Assembly: GCF_947179165.1 (NCBI RefSeq)
Contig: NC_077245.1
Coordinates: 14,168,740 to 14,232,739, forward strand
Direction of reading: 5' to 3'
Source of the DNA: Solanum dulcamara
Taxonomy: Eukaryota; Streptophyta; Magnoliopsida; Solanales; Solanaceae
Length of the DNA stretch: 64,000 bases
Shown: piece after piece, positions 1-12,759 of the stretch
Numbering within the stretch: position 1 is the stretch's first letter
How the letters are laid out: the number at the start of each line of letters is the position of its first letter
Position numbers and translations under genes: made by a program
The notes under the pieces: model-generated
Database searches by the model: none
What the model was told of the DNA's origin: nothing
What the model saw: only the letters and a program-made list of their open reading frames with translations

Positions 1-1138
1 TATTAGCTTTGTATTTGCACACACATATAATCATTAGGACCCTCACAATTTATCTGTATTTTCAAGCATGTTAATTAATTAAATCAGAGGCTTACTTGAG
101 ATTTTATGTGCTAACTGCTCGTCCTATTTGTTTTGTTTAACGATGTGTCTAATTAAAAAACTTACATTTTCTTTTAGTCTAGAACTTATCCAGTTAGTAA
201 ATTCAATGCCTCTTGAATATTAAGTTGGGTCGATAGACACACTTTAGGACGTTAGTTCTTACTTCCTTCAGATAACTCTAGGATTATAATAACAAATGAA
301 TATAGGAGGGGTAGGGGTAGATAGGCCCTTCGAAAATGATGGAAATCGACTCGAGCAGAAAATGACAAAATACTATATTTTTGTCTTCCGATTAATAAGT
401 CGGCGCTGATCCGAAGAATATGAGTACAAAAAATATTTCTACCCTATTTTTTAAATACTTTCGTTTGTATATATTTGGGGTAGTTTATTTATTATTTCGT
501 TTGCCTTTTACTATTATTTAATTAATTGATGATATTTATTTATCCTGTGTTAATCGTTTAATTTAACTTAATTAAATCCCCTAAAGAGAGACCATTTTTG
601 TTTCATTATTTCTTCTTTATTTAATCATTTTACTAAGTCAATCATTCTTATAAATTATCTTAAATATTTTAAAATTTATATTTTTCTCAAAATGGTTTAA
701 TACTTTAATTATTGTTAAAACACATTTTCCCAAAGTTAGTCAAATAATTTTCAAATCATTGGATAACCCCATGTTGGCGGCTATTTTAAGTGCTAAAACC
801 TTCTTAAAATAGTAATATGAACCTCGTACTTTTTTTTCTAAATTTTTAAGACTTAAATCTGTTAGGGTCTTTTAAATTAAGTTTTCTTAATTTCTTTAAA
901 AAATTAAGTGGCGACTCCTCTTTAATTAAAATTGATTTTTTCTCTAAAAGTTGAAATTAATTTTAAGTCCCGTCCATTTTTCGACATAACAAATGTATTA
1001 AGTTAAAATGGGCTAAAAAGAGAATAATAATTCAACTTATCCAATTCTTATTTAGTTTTAATTTATTTATTTGGTCTATTATATTTTTTTAAGTATCTAT
1101 TCTTTTTATTGTGACTATAGGATATATTACATTTGAAA
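1..1138. other. AT-rich non-coding stretch with a possible decayed LTR end
   Basis: No supportable gene. The part from about 890 to 990, with a 'gtggcgactcc' motif followed by 'aagtcccgtccatttttcgac', resembles the 3' end of LTR sequences that I recall as common in Solanaceae genomes. That makes it a possible retrotransposon relic, but I cannot place its borders. The rest is simple AT-rich sequence. Confidence 0.4.
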
Positions 1139-1862
1139 AAATGACATTTAGAGTTGATATACTTATTGTTATAAAAGTGGCTCGTATATACTCCTATGTT
1201 TACACAAATGACTCACATATATCATTTTCCTTTAACAGAAGTGAAAAAAATATTTTTAAATTTAACTTTTATTAAAAAATATTCATGTAGGGGGGGTAGT
1301 TGATCCTTCTCAGAAGTATTATATTTTTGACTTCTTTGATTCGAAGGCTAATTTGAATTTAGTATTTTGATGGTCAAATTTATTTTTTCACTAAATTTGT
1401 TGTAAAATTTATCATAGATGTCCTTTTTTTACAGATACATAAAATAAATTACAATATATTCACAACAAATATATTTTTTAAAATTATTTTTTCTCTTTTT
1501 TCATTTGCACTTCTTTCATTTCATTTCTCATATATTTTACACTAAAGAAGGAAAGGAAAAAATGGAATAAGGATAAGAAACTCAAATAATGATAATTAAA
1601 AAAGTAAAAAAGAAAAAATCATGTGTGAGAATTGAGAAGATCATATATTGAATTTTTTTAATTAAATATAAAATATAAATTTAAAAATATTTTTTCACTT
1701 CCATTAGATGAAAATGTTTTATGTGAGTCACTTCTATAACGACATGAATATATGTGAGGCACTTCTATAACGACATGAATATATGTGAGCCATTTTTGTA
1801 CAAGTAATAGTAAGAGTATATGCAAATCACTTTTGTAACAAGTGTATATCAACTCTAAATAA
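1139..1862. mobile_element. Foldback-type (long inverted repeat) element
   Basis: The two ends are inverted copies of each other. The 16 bases at 1147-1162 are repeated exactly in reverse complement at 1844-1859. The inner part of the left arm (about 1239-1265) is mirrored at about 1676-1701. Each arm is therefore roughly 120-180 bp around a 400-bp AT-rich centre. The right arm also carries a 31-bp tandem repeat from about 1721. There is no transposase, so this is a non-autonomous element; the superfamily is not identifiable and no clear target-site duplication was found. Confidence 0.7.
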
Positions 1863-2726
1863 TAACGTTGAGAGCTATATCAAATATTTTTCCCAAGAAA
1901 GTATTTTAACAAATATTTAAGTTTTGTTTTTTACAAAATTCATTTTCAATCAAACACCATTACACTAATGGATAGAAACTTTAGTTTTCTTTAGGAGGTA
2001 AGACTATAGAAATCACATTTATTTCTCTATGTTTGGTTGTACATAGTGTTTCTCTCTTCATCCAACGATAATATTTCCAACCAGCGACCACTCATTTTTT
2101 CCGACCAACGACCACCGGAGGACACCACAGGTAAGTTGACAGCACCTCTCTCTCCTTTTCTTTGTCTCTCCCTTTGTCTCTCTCGCTACCCCTTTCTCTC
2201 CCTCTCCTTTTCCTCAGCAACTTAGTTTCTCTCTCTTCCTCTCCTCTCCTCCTTTTACTGCTTTCCACAACCATTGTAGGTCCGTACCACCATATTAGGG
2301 TTTGGGAGGTTTCTCTCCTCCCCCTTGCCTTTTCTTTTCATTTTCCTTTTTTTAGGTTTTCTTTCGGTACCGCATTGTAGGAGAAGGCGAGTAGTAGTCG
2401 CGACGAACAGTAATTTCGGTGAATAGTAACTCCGGTGAACAGTGCTCCGGTGAACAGTACTCCGGCATGTTTCCGACAGAGAACAACATTTCCTGACTTT
2501 TCGACTTATAAATTTTATTTGTCAGCCTTATTAAATATCTATTTTGCTGTTTATAGACTATTGTTAACTTGTGCTTTAGTAGCGATCCTTTTTTTGGTCT
2601 TAGGCTAACCTTTCACTAGCGTACATTTGCCTTATTGGCTTTGGTGAGGGATGGTAGACTAGGGTCATATTTTTGGTTGGGATCGGGGGCTAGGGTTGGG
2701 GGCTAAGGGGGGGTGAGAGAGCTTCT
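1863..2726. other. Pyrimidine-rich leader upstream of a LINE
   Basis: No gene. About 2140-2265 is a long run of CT-rich sequence on the plus strand. From 2417 to 2466 a 'ggtgaacagt'-like motif with 'actccgg' recurs three to four times. This directly precedes the LINE coding remnant and is probably its 5' untranslated leader. Open frames here are produced by the low-complexity sequence and are not credible genes. Confidence 0.4.
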
Positions 2727-5090
2727 AGATTGAGAGTACGGTCTTGGAATATTGGGACTTTATCGGGTAAGTCCATAGAATTAGTTAAGATTCTTAAGAA
2801 GAGGAAGATTTATAACTTGCGTCCAGGAGACTAAATGGGTAGGACCTAAAGATAAGGAGGTGGATGGGTACATGCTTTGTTTCTCGGGATGGTCGAGGTA
2901 TAGGAATGGGGTAGAGATCGTAATATATAGTGATCTTGCAGATCAGGTTGTAGAGGTTAGGAGGATCAATGATAGAATGATGACGATTAAGTTAGTCGTT
3001 GGAAGATTCACCCTAAACATTATTAGTGCCTATGCTCCACAAGTGGGCTTGGACGAGGAGGTAAAAATGTGCTTTTGGGAGGACTTGGATGAAGTGGTGG
3101 TAAGTATATCGTCTATTGAGAAGCTATTCATAGGTGAAGATTTCAATGGGCACATTGGGTCTATTTCGAGGGGCTATGATGAGGTGCATGGAGGATTTGG
3201 CTTTGGGGACAGGAATGGTGGAGGAGTCTCACTCCTGGATTTCGCAAAAGCTTTTGGATTGGTAATAGTCAACTCGAGTTTTCCGAAGAAAGAGGAGCAC
3301 TTGGTAACCTTTTATAGCTCGATGGCTGCGACACAAATAGACTATTTTCTTCTTAGAAAAGATGATAAAGGCCTTTGTAAGGACTGCAAGATCATTTCGA
3401 GTGAGAATCTTACGACCCAACGTAAGCTATTTGTGATGGATTTGGAGATAAGAAGGAAGAAGAAGTAGAAGGGCGTAGACGATCGACCGAGGATTATCTG
3501 GGGGAGGTTGACTCTGCCTAATGCCCTAGAGATGGGAGAGAAGTTGATGGCTATGGGAGCGTGGGATGGTAGTGGGGATGTGAGTAGTATGTGGGATAGG
3601 ACGACCAGTTGCATTAAGGAAGCAGCTAGAGAGGTATTGGGGGTTTCACAAGGCCGCTGTGGTGGGCACCGAAGGGATTGGTGGTGGAAAGGAGAAGTTG
3701 AAGATAAGGTAGAAGTAAAGAAAAAGTATAAGGTGGCGAAAAATGAGGCAAAGTTGGCAGTCTCGATGGCTAAAACGATAGCTTTTGAATGCCTTTATGC
3801 AGTACTAGAGGACAGAGGTGAGGATAAGAATCTATTTAAGCTCGCTAAGGCGAAAGAGAGGAAGGAACGCGATTTGGATCAAGTGAAGTGCATCAAGGAT
3901 GAGGATGGCCAAGTGTTGGTATAGGAAACCCGCATTAGACAGAGATGACAGTCATACTTTCATGAACTCTTGAATGAAGGATGGGACAGAGACATTGTGT
4001 TGAGAGACTTGGAGCATTCGGATAGGCTTCACAACTCTAGATATTGTAGGAGTATAAAGGTTGAGGAGGTTAAGGGAGCTGTTCGTAGGATGCACAAGGG
4101 AAGAGAGACCGGACCTAACGAGATTGCTGGGGAATTTTGAAAGAATACAGATAGGGTAGGATTGGAGTCATGTCATTCTCAAGATAGCGAAGATGCCGAA
4201 AGAATGGAGGTGGAGTACAATGATTCCTGTGTACAAGAACAAGGGAGACATTCAAAGCTGCAACAACTATAAAGGTATCAAGCTGCTAAGTCACTCTATG
4301 AAAGTGTGGGAAAGGGTGATGGAAATGAGAGTGAGGAGAGATGTGTCTATTTCAGAGAACCAGTTTGAATTCATACCGGACCGCTCAACTACGGAAGAAA
4401 TTCATATTGTAAGGAGATTGGTGGAGTAGTATAGGGAGCGGAAGAAGGACTTGCACATGGTAGTCATTGACTTAGAAAAGGCCTACGATAAAGTGTCAAA
4501 AGAGGTCTTATGGAGATGCTTGGAGGCTAAAGGTGTGTCTGTAGTGTACATTAGAGAGATAAAGGACATGTATAATGGAGCTAAGACCAGTGTAAGGAAT
4601 GTAGGAGGAGATTCGGAGCACTTTTCTGTTAAGATGGGGTTGCATCAGGGATCAACTCTTAGCCCGTTTCTATTCACCTTGGTGATGAATGAATTGACGC
4701 GACGAATACAAGGTGAGGTGCCTTGGTATATGTTGTTCGCAGATGACATAGTCCTGATCGACGAGACTCGCAATGGAGTTAACAATAAGCTGGAGGGATG
4801 GAGACAAATGTTGGAGTCTAAGGATTTAAATTGAGTAGGACCAAGACAGAATACTTGAAATGCAGGTTCAGTGGCCTACCGAGTGAGACTGACGAGGAAG
4901 TGAGGCTTGGTACCCAAGCCATCCAAAAGAAAGGAAGTTTCAAGTATCTTGGGTCTACAGGAAGATAGGGATATCGACGACGATATTTCACATCGTATTG
5001 GTCAGGGTGGATGAAATGGAGGCTAGCCTCCGGAGTGTTGTTGATAAGAAAGTGTCACTTAAACTTAAAGGCGAGTTCTTGCAGATCTAT
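2727..5090 (+). pseudogene. Decayed LINE (RTE-like): endonuclease plus reverse transcriptase
   Basis: Remnant of a non-LTR retrotransposon polyprotein. An AP-type endonuclease domain comes first: a 'WNIGT' start near 2747, then AYAPQVG, DFNGHIG (near 3145) and IDYFLL (near 3340). The reverse transcriptase follows: PKEWRWS and NNYKGIKLL at 4193-4290, the DLEKAYDKV motif near 4470, LHQGSTLSP near 4640 and the catalytic FADD box near 4735. The frame is broken by several stops and shifts (after 3468, after 3924, 4130-4190, 4427, 4834), so it is dead. Homology stops near 5090, before the usual C-terminal part, and no poly-A tail is visible, so the 3' end is truncated or rearranged. The RTE-clade call rests on similarity I remember, not on a search. 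Confidence 0.88.
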
Positions 5091-6560
5091 CTAGTCTACT
5101 TAGTAATAGTTCATACTGTACTTTAAACCGTTGCTCTTCATATTTTTTTAGGATCTTACTCTAGAGTCATAGTAAAACTTAATATATATTTTTTAGTGTA
5201 TGTATATTATTTTAATTTTGTATTAAAATTTACTTTTAGATCTCAAGTTTTAATAATCGGATCTCATTAGGGGAAGCTCATATCTAAGTGTGGGGCCTAC
5301 TTGTCTGGATAAGAACATCATAACTACCTCAAAGACATAAACAACGAAATACTAGTGCTTTTTTCGTTTTAATTTATATGACATGATTTTTTAAAATTTA
5401 TTTCAAGAAAATGTCATATTTTTATAAATAGAAATTACTTAATTCTAAAAATTTTCTTTTATTCTTATAAAATCATTTATAAGTAGATAAATATCTAAAA
5501 TTTATTTTCAACCATAAAAAATAATCTAGATTTTATATCAAATCAAATATTGGAATCGAAGGAATACTATTTTTTAATTAAGGTTCCTTCAACTGCGGAA
5601 AAGCCTTGAGATTTGAACTCTTATAAGTAGACAAACCAAAATACGATAAGATAAGTGGCTTGACAGATATATAGAATTTTGTTCCATCGACATGGTATTG
5701 GCTGCTCTTGCGCTGCAACAACGTTTAGTTCTATTAGCTCATTTTTATTTATTCATTATATTAAAATATTTATTTATTTAATTTTAAAATAAATATTTTA
5801 AATAATTAATCTTGATCAGTATATATATCTGTGAAAATGTATGTGTAGTCAAAAATGAAACGCCCATCAAATTGGATCAAGTTATACTTGCTTAAGTTGA
5901 CTCAATAGTAATATGACCAGCTAAGCTTTATTTGGCCATTCTTTATCAATCTGATCCTAATTTATCCTTATTATTAATTATAGTCATTTTTTAATAGATT
6001 TTTTAAAATATTAAATTTATTATATTTAAAGAATGACATAATAAGATTGTCATTTTATTTATTACTAAAAAGGTCAAAAGGATCTTCCTTGTTCAAGAAA
6101 TAAATGAAAAATTTTCAATAGAAATAAGCTAATTGATTTAGTATATTTAACTTGAAACCATTAAATTCTACCGGATGACCTAAGAAAATATCAGTCTTAT
6201 TTTAAAATTTATTCTTTGATATCTATAGTTTACCTATATATTAAAAAAGAATTGAATCTCTTCTAATTTTTTGACAATTCTAACTCATTTGATGTCTATA
6301 TGTGTCGGATGGAGTTTAATATGTAATTATATAAATAATTATTGCATTTTTTTTATAAGATAGAAGAATAAATATTTTGTTTTTAGAACCTTTTCTATTC
6401 AAATAACAAAAACATGGAACCAAATTAAATATTTCAAAAATGAAATAAGTGGCAATGCCAACATTTGTATCTATTGTCTTTTGTTATGTATTTATTTTCC
6501 CTTTCCCCTTTTTTCCCTTTTATTCTCTTCTTCCCGTCTTTTTTCTAGTCAATCTCCTTT
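5091..6560. other. Intergenic AT-rich stretch with a dispersed repeat
   Basis: No gene seen. About 5250-5335 ('attaggggaagctcatatct', then 'gtgtggggcc') is clearly related to 11785-11875, so both are copies of one dispersed repeat of unknown type. The rest is AT-rich sequence without recognisable coding potential. Confidence 0.45.
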
Positions 6561-7308
6561 TCATGTGTCAAGACTCGAATCCGGGTGTGATGACACTCAT
6601 CTCTATTCACCGAGACAAGTCAGCCTAATACCCAACAGAAAGTAGATGCGGAAAAAAAAGAAATAAATCAAAATTTAACTTAACCGAAAACACATAAAAC
6701 AAACTCAAAATCCCCCAAGATTGATTGTCACGTGTACAAACCACTAATACATTACCGAAGTACAAAAGAAAATACAGTCACAATGTCTTTGTCTCTAGAA
6801 TAGGACTAAAACATATTAAAGAGTAAGAGGTGTCCGCTAGATGAATGTAACAGCTATCTCAACACTCGAGATGATAGCCTCAGATGTATTATAAAAAGCG
6901 AGGAGATCAACAAGATCCGGGCTCACAACCTACACAAGTGTAGAAGCAAGGGGTGAGTACCAAACAACACGGTACTCAGCAAGTGGATAACTAAAACTAA
7001 GTAAAGCTCGATAGATACAAGTACTCCTGTCATCCCGACCGAACCTCCTGAACTACAACCTGCATAAAACCAGCCCAACTCTACACTCTACATAATAATA
7101 ACAATACAGTCCACGAATATTCATCGGTAGTCTTATCAAGTGAATCATATCAAGTCAAATTCAACATATACAGAGAAATAAATGGTAAACACGAATTCAC
7201 AAATATCAACAAAATGCGATGCAATGCAATGAAATGATGCATGTCTGTCCTATCGGTACACATCCGCTGAATTACAATACGGAATCCATGGGGGGCATTT
7301 TTGTCCAT

Positions 7309-7383
7309 GTTACCTGCCACGGAGCGTGTGGTCCGACCCCTTTGTTTCATAATACTTGCCACGGAGCGTGTGGCCCGACCCAT
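7309..7383. repeat. Short tandem doublet inside solo LTR A1
   Basis: Two adjacent units of about 45 bp share the core 'tgccacggagcgtgtgg', followed by 'cccgaccc' or 'tccgacccc'. They lie inside the LTR and are far more GC-rich than their surroundings. Confidence 0.75.
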
Positions 7384-8475
7384 TTTATTTCATATCATTT
7401 TCAGTCTCAACACAATATGTCAGAACCAATGCAATCAATTCATGTTCATATAAACATGACAACAATAATAATTTTTCCTATCTCACATCAACATAGTCAT
7501 TTTACATGTCCAAAATAAACCTATAATTACAACATATCAATTCCACAATACATGTCATTAGATCACCATTTTATACCCTTCATCTCCATTTTTAAGGTCA
7601 ATCATATAGTCAATAACCCAGTCCAATTCTCATTACTCCCCAGTACACATAACACGGAAATACAAGCATCTACAAACTTAAACTAAGGTTTAAAAATTCA
7701 CTTGCCTTAATTAATCAAGCAATCACTCCGGAACTTGAGCCTTCCCTTTTCGTTGGGCCTCCAAATCAACGTAATCTAGTCAAATAAATAATCACAATAA
7801 GATTTTGAAACTAACAACACCTTACCATATGTCTAGCCTAGACCAAAAAATTTAAGCAAATTTATAAACACGTTCCTAATCTTGATGCCACTTAACATGT
7901 TAACTCCCATATTTTTTGAATTTCAAAAGTAGGGTTAAACCTCAATTAAATTGAATAATCACTTTAAAACTTGAGCCTTTCATAACGCTTTCGAATGATC
8001 AAAATCTGTTCAAATACATAATCTTCATAAGAATATGAATCCAATGACACTCATATTGCTATATTTATTTTTGGATAAAAAATTGGATCAAAAAGTCATC
8101 CCGAGTCATTAAAATCAAATCTGAAATTTTCTTTTCGAATATGTTCTCTCATGATAAAATAAACTCACATATCAAATTTCAGCTAAAACGGATCGTTATT
8201 CGACCCCCAAATCAAGATTTTATGTGAAAAACCCTAGGGTTATATTTTCTTATTTCAGCGTTATTTCTCCACCAATATACCCTAAAAATATGTTCATAAT
8301 CACATAAAAATTTAATGAAAAGGATGAGAATAATTATCTTGACGCTTTGGAATGAAAATCCCTATTTTCTCTTCTCCTTTATTTTTTTTCCCTTTCTTTT
8401 CTTTCTTCCTCCGTAATTTTTTTTCTAGTTTCTGTGTTCGTTTTCTCGTTTACGCCGCCGCTGCTTTATACTCAC

Positions 8476-8498
8476 ATCTGATGGCTTAATGCCATCAG

Positions 8499-8500
<2 letters not shown>
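8476..8500. repeat. Perfect 10-bp hairpin next to a TA microsatellite
   Basis: ATCTGATGGC at 8476-8485 is mirrored by GCCATCAGAT at 8491-8500 around a five-base loop. It is followed at once by an alternating TA run, 8503-8535. Confidence 0.85.
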
Positions 8501-8537
<37 letters not shown>

Positions 8538-8742
8538 TTTTATTATTATTTATTTCTTTCTTTTTTAAAAAAAATATTTTTAACAACAAAATAATTTTTT
8601 TATTAATATGAAAATCATGTCACTCATTCCCACAAGTCATAAATTATTTATAAAAGTCAAGGGTTAAATAGAAAAATCAACAAAAGTTACAAAATAAGAT
8701 AGTTACATCATGTCTCAAGCCTCTTCCTTTATATAGTAGGAG

Positions 8743-9150
8743 TAGGGGTGTACATGGACCGGGTTGATTCGGATTTTTTACAAACCAAACCAAACCATTT
8801 GTGTCGGGTTATTAAATCTATAAACCAAACCAAACCAATAAAAGTCGGGTTTTTCGATATTAATTTTTTTCGGGTTTTTCGAGTTTTTTCGGTTTTTTCG
8901 ATTTTTTGGGTTTTTTTGGGTTTCTCGGATTTTTTATAGTATCTAATAAAAAACACAGAGCAGTACTTCTTAAAAAGAATTCTAGTACAAAATATCAACA
9001 TATAAGATGGAGGCAGAACACTATTTGAAGTTTTAACTTTATAATATAACTTAATAAGATGAGCTTTTTTTTGTATATTATTTAGATGAGCTTCTCAAAT
9101 CCAAATCTAAATGTAAGAAAGAAAACAAAAATTATGAAAAATTTTTAAAA
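8743..9150 (+). mobile_element. hAT-type MITE, 3'-truncated copy
   Basis: This starts TAGGGGTGTACATGG and is nearly collinear with the complete copy at 35563-36179, including the 'aaaccaaaccaaacc' tract and a shared block through about 9140. Homology is then lost, so the right terminus is missing or replaced. Small open frames on both strands come from the tract and are not genes. Confidence 0.75.
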
Positions 9151-12100
9151 AATATTAATTTCACAAATGTTATTTGGGTTTTTGTTGGTGGGTTTGAAAG
9201 TTTTAAATTGGAAGGGAAATAAAGTTCAAAATTGTCACTGTACGTTTGTGATGTATTGAGCAGAGTTGATTTTAATAGTTGAAGTTCAAGGTTTTTTTAA
9301 AAAAAAAATGAAGAAGCCACCTGTTTGTTTGAAACAAACACTAAAAGAACGTTGCCAATGCACCGTGGACGCAACTTTTCGGGAGCCTTTTTTTTTAAAA
9401 CATTTTTTAAAATATTAAATTTTAAATGGAGAAAAAGGGTGAAAATTTAAGGAAAAATTAATAAATACGTATTCCAGCCAGCCTTAGAACACCACATAGG
9501 CGAATCAAGAATTCTCTTTTTTATATATATATGAGATAAAATTTCTTAAGAAGTGTACCAATTCAATACAATGGAGGAGTAAAAATAAAAGTGACTGAAT
9601 GAACTAATTTGTTAATAAATGTGAATTTAAAATTTGAAGGTTACAGCTATCAAATCACATTTCTCGAACATTTCCTTTCTTCTTCTACTGAGAAGTATTG
9701 TCTTTTGCTCTGGAGGATTTTTTGTGTGACAACTTAATTTTTCACAATGGATAAATAAATATTATTCTTAGCATTATTTTTAAAAATATACGAATAAATT
9801 TTGAAGTCACCAATAGTTGGTGTTTGGCATAGCATAAAAGTGGATCACCTCCTAACCAATCATTGCATGTGTTACTCCTTTTTTTAACTATCAATTTCTT
9901 TTTGTCCTCATGTTTGTGGACTAAAATGCCTTGCTGAGAATTTTTATCATGTTTGTGTACCAAGTGTCGAACTTTTACTTGCCAAAGTTTTCTCTATTTT
10001 TAAAAAAATCATAAAGAATTATCATGACAGTCAAATAATTAAAAAAAGAATTCACTAATTACAAAATTGTTGAATCAAATATCTACCTCTACTTGCTTTT
10101 CTCTATTTTTACTAACTACATTAATAATAACAATAAATCGGACTTGCCAAAGCTTCTCTATTGTAGCGGATAAAAATATTTCAATCGGAAATTGTTGGGT
10201 TTGAGCTCGAGCTAAGCACAATTGAACCTTAATTAGTTTTCTTCTCTTTTTAAAAAAGGGATAGTAACTCTTTGGTCCTTTATTTATTGGTAATTTTTAA
10301 TTTAATCCTTTTAATATTTGGCTAAGTATATCTAACATTTAATTATTTAAAATACGCAAAAAATTTCCTTTGCTTGTGAATATTGATAAATGTTAGAATT
10401 ATGAACAATTGTCGGTTGTACCATTTAAAATTCATGAAAAATGGACCATGAATTATGTTAAACTTATACTGTTAATCCATATGGGATGGTAATATACTTT
10501 TAAATAATTGCTCAACATAATAATATTCTACTTAAAGGGTTCAAATTAAACCGACATTTTAATTAATTAAAGCTTAAATATGTTAGATCATATATTACAA
10601 TGTCCGATGAAATAATTTAACAATAACTAAGACTAAAAGTGTTAACATCTCTTGAAAATATTGTTATGTAATGGTGCCTCAGTAACATCACTATTATAGA
10701 ATTACAATTAGAAGTAAATATGACAAACTAGGGGAAAGTCTAATATGACTTTAAGAGGTAGAAACTCCAGTGTAGTGATATGAAAAAATAACTCAGTAAA
10801 TCAATAAATTACACACTTAGAGACAGGAATAAGGGCATGAATGACTCTTTAGAAAGTACACTAATTTGATCTACTAGTCAAAGTTTACAAAATTGGCCAT
10901 GTAAATTGGGAAATTTCTGAAAATTAAACTTAAAATGACATTTTAAGAAAACGGTTTTATGTGATCAGTTTTATTTAATTAAAAAGTTATAATAAAGTAA
11001 AAGTTAAATGAAATTGTTAGCATTTTCCTAATAATACTGGCTAGCTAAGGAAATAATGAATTGTCAGTTCTCAAATACTAATTAATAATTCCTACAAAAC
11101 AAAGATTCGATTATATTCACATCGCACGATTTCGTAATTATTAAGAAGGTCAATGGAAATTGAAATTCTTGATGTCAATAGGATGATGCTATGCACAATT
11201 ATGTTCTAAAAAAACATTTGAAATTAACACAAATTATCAATATAATAATTGTTTGACTTCAAGAGCATCAAAGTAGGATCGATAGAAAAATAGTTATAAC
11301 AAAAATAACAACAACGACATACCCAGTGAAATCTCATAAGTGGGGTCTGAAAAGAGTAGAATGTACATACACCTTACTACTAAAACAACATAGAAAAAAT
11401 ATACTATGTGAATACTAACTAATACTACTAAGCCCCTTGCATCTCCCTCTAAAAGTACGATAACACTCGATTATCTACTACATGAAAACACCGAGAGATG
11501 AGATAGTTAGAATATTAGTAGTAATTTTGATTCAGGAAGGTAATTAAAGTGTTTATTATAAATAAATAAAAAACTATTTATCAAAGTTCGCATCTAAAAT
11601 CATCAATTGAAGGTGAAAATATTTCGACTATCTCACCTCACGATGAGTCGTATTAATTTTTTTATGGTTGAATTATAATTAAGATAAAAATATATATTAA
11701 TTATTACTAATTAATTATAATTTGTTTTACTAGTTAACCTTGCCATTAACATCTAGCATGTAGGTGTTGGCCTCCTCGTCCAGTTCTTATTAGGGGGAGT
11801 TTGTATCTGGGTGTGGGGCCCACTTGCCTTTTTTAATTATCCATTGATAACAACGTAACAACCTCACTAAGAACTTAGCCTGTACTGTCACTGTACTAAA
11901 CTCAAAAAATTTATTCCATTTTATTTGTTGCTTAATTAAACTATTACAAGTAGCATTAATCAAAACAACTATTAAGCAACAAAGGTTATGGTAGATGTCA
12001 GAGTGGTAAGAAGAATAGCCACAGATGACAATCTTATTCCTTCGTCTCTTTAATCAAAGATCTCAAGTTAGAGTATTCCTAAATATGAAGTTAGCTTTGT

Positions 12101-12754
12101 TAGAAAACGTTATTTTTCAATGTGGACTGTTCGATACAAATCTAGATTTAGTCAGACTCTAATGCAATCACTTTTGTTAGAAATTATTTTATTCTAAAAG
12201 TGGAATTTTTCAGTACGAATTCGAATTTAGTTGAGCTCCAATGCTAATATTCGAATTAAAGAAAACAATTATTTCACGAAATCACTCTTTTGTCTCTTCT
12301 TAAATTGTTTTCCTTCAAGTTTATAATTGATAAGACTTCTTAGAAAATTCTATAAAATCATTTATTTGAACAAGGTAGAATTGGAAAAAGAATTAATGTC
12401 TTCTTAATTTCCTAAAACAGTAGTTATTATATAAAATTTATGATTAAATTGACAAAATAGTCAACAGATTAAAACTTTTTTTAATAATTTTGCAGTACCA
12501 CATCTTTTGTGTGTAGATGGGGTGCACATTTGTTACATAAAAATAAATTCAAAAATGAGTTTGCAAATATTCATCATTTACCTATTTATAAATATATATT
12601 TTAGTCCATAATTCATCGTCTACTTTCCTTTCTTTAGACTCTTTTTTTCCTACCTACACAGTGACCGACCCCCTACTTATTCACAATCAAATTAATGCAT
12701 TATTATTTCTTTAAAAATACAAGAATAGATATACTTTAAGTCAGCTATATATGA
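9151..12754. other. Intergenic AT-rich stretch with scattered repeat relics
   Basis: No gene seen. It contains a copy (about 9736-9975) of the sequence that flanks the copia element on both sides (12670-12754 and 19195-19440), a SINE relic (about 11300-11400) and a dispersed repeat (11785-11875) shared with 5250-5335. The stretch 12000-12100 has a weak tRNA-like layout that could be another SINE. The rest is AT-rich and unassigned. Confidence 0.5.
11300..11400 (-). mobile_element. Probable Solanaceae SINE relic (TS/SolS-like)
   Basis: The plus strand reads 'acaacaacgacatacccagt', then 'aaatctcataagtggggtct'. I recognise this as the reverse complement of the 3' half of a widespread Solanaceae tRNA-derived SINE that ends in GTT-rich sequence. 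The copy is diverged and its 5' tRNA-like part is not clear. The assignment rests on remembered family sequence. Confidence 0.5.
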
Positions 12755-12759
12755 TATAA

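Larger units (their letters stand above)
6566..8707 (-). mobile_element. Solo LTR, gypsy-like family A (copy 1)
   Basis: The unit begins TGTCAAGAC and ends GTTACA. It is flanked on both sides by the same five bases, TCATG (6561-6565 and 8708-8712), which is a perfect target-site duplication. There is no internal coding region, so it is a solo LTR of 2142 bp. Its minus strand matches the plus strand of the LTR at 43681-48098, most clearly around 6900-7060 versus 45820-45960, hence the strand call. It contains a near-perfect doublet of a 'gccacggagcgtgtgg' motif (7316-7382), a perfect 10-bp hairpin (8476-8500) and a TA microsatellite (8503-8535). Confidence 0.85.

Noticed and set aside
2092..2380. 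Arg/Glu-rich or Leu/Ser-rich open frames near 2.1-2.4 kb
   Set aside because: They are translations of a CT-rich run on either strand.
8748..8939. Small open frames on both strands in the hAT MITE
   Set aside because: They come from 'aaaccaaacc' and 'gggttttttcg' tracts and are mirrored at 35619-35810. Non-coding element sequence.
12000..12100. tRNA gene or tRNA-derived SINE
   Set aside because: There are weak A- and B-box-like words only. No cloverleaf can be drawn and no tail is visible.
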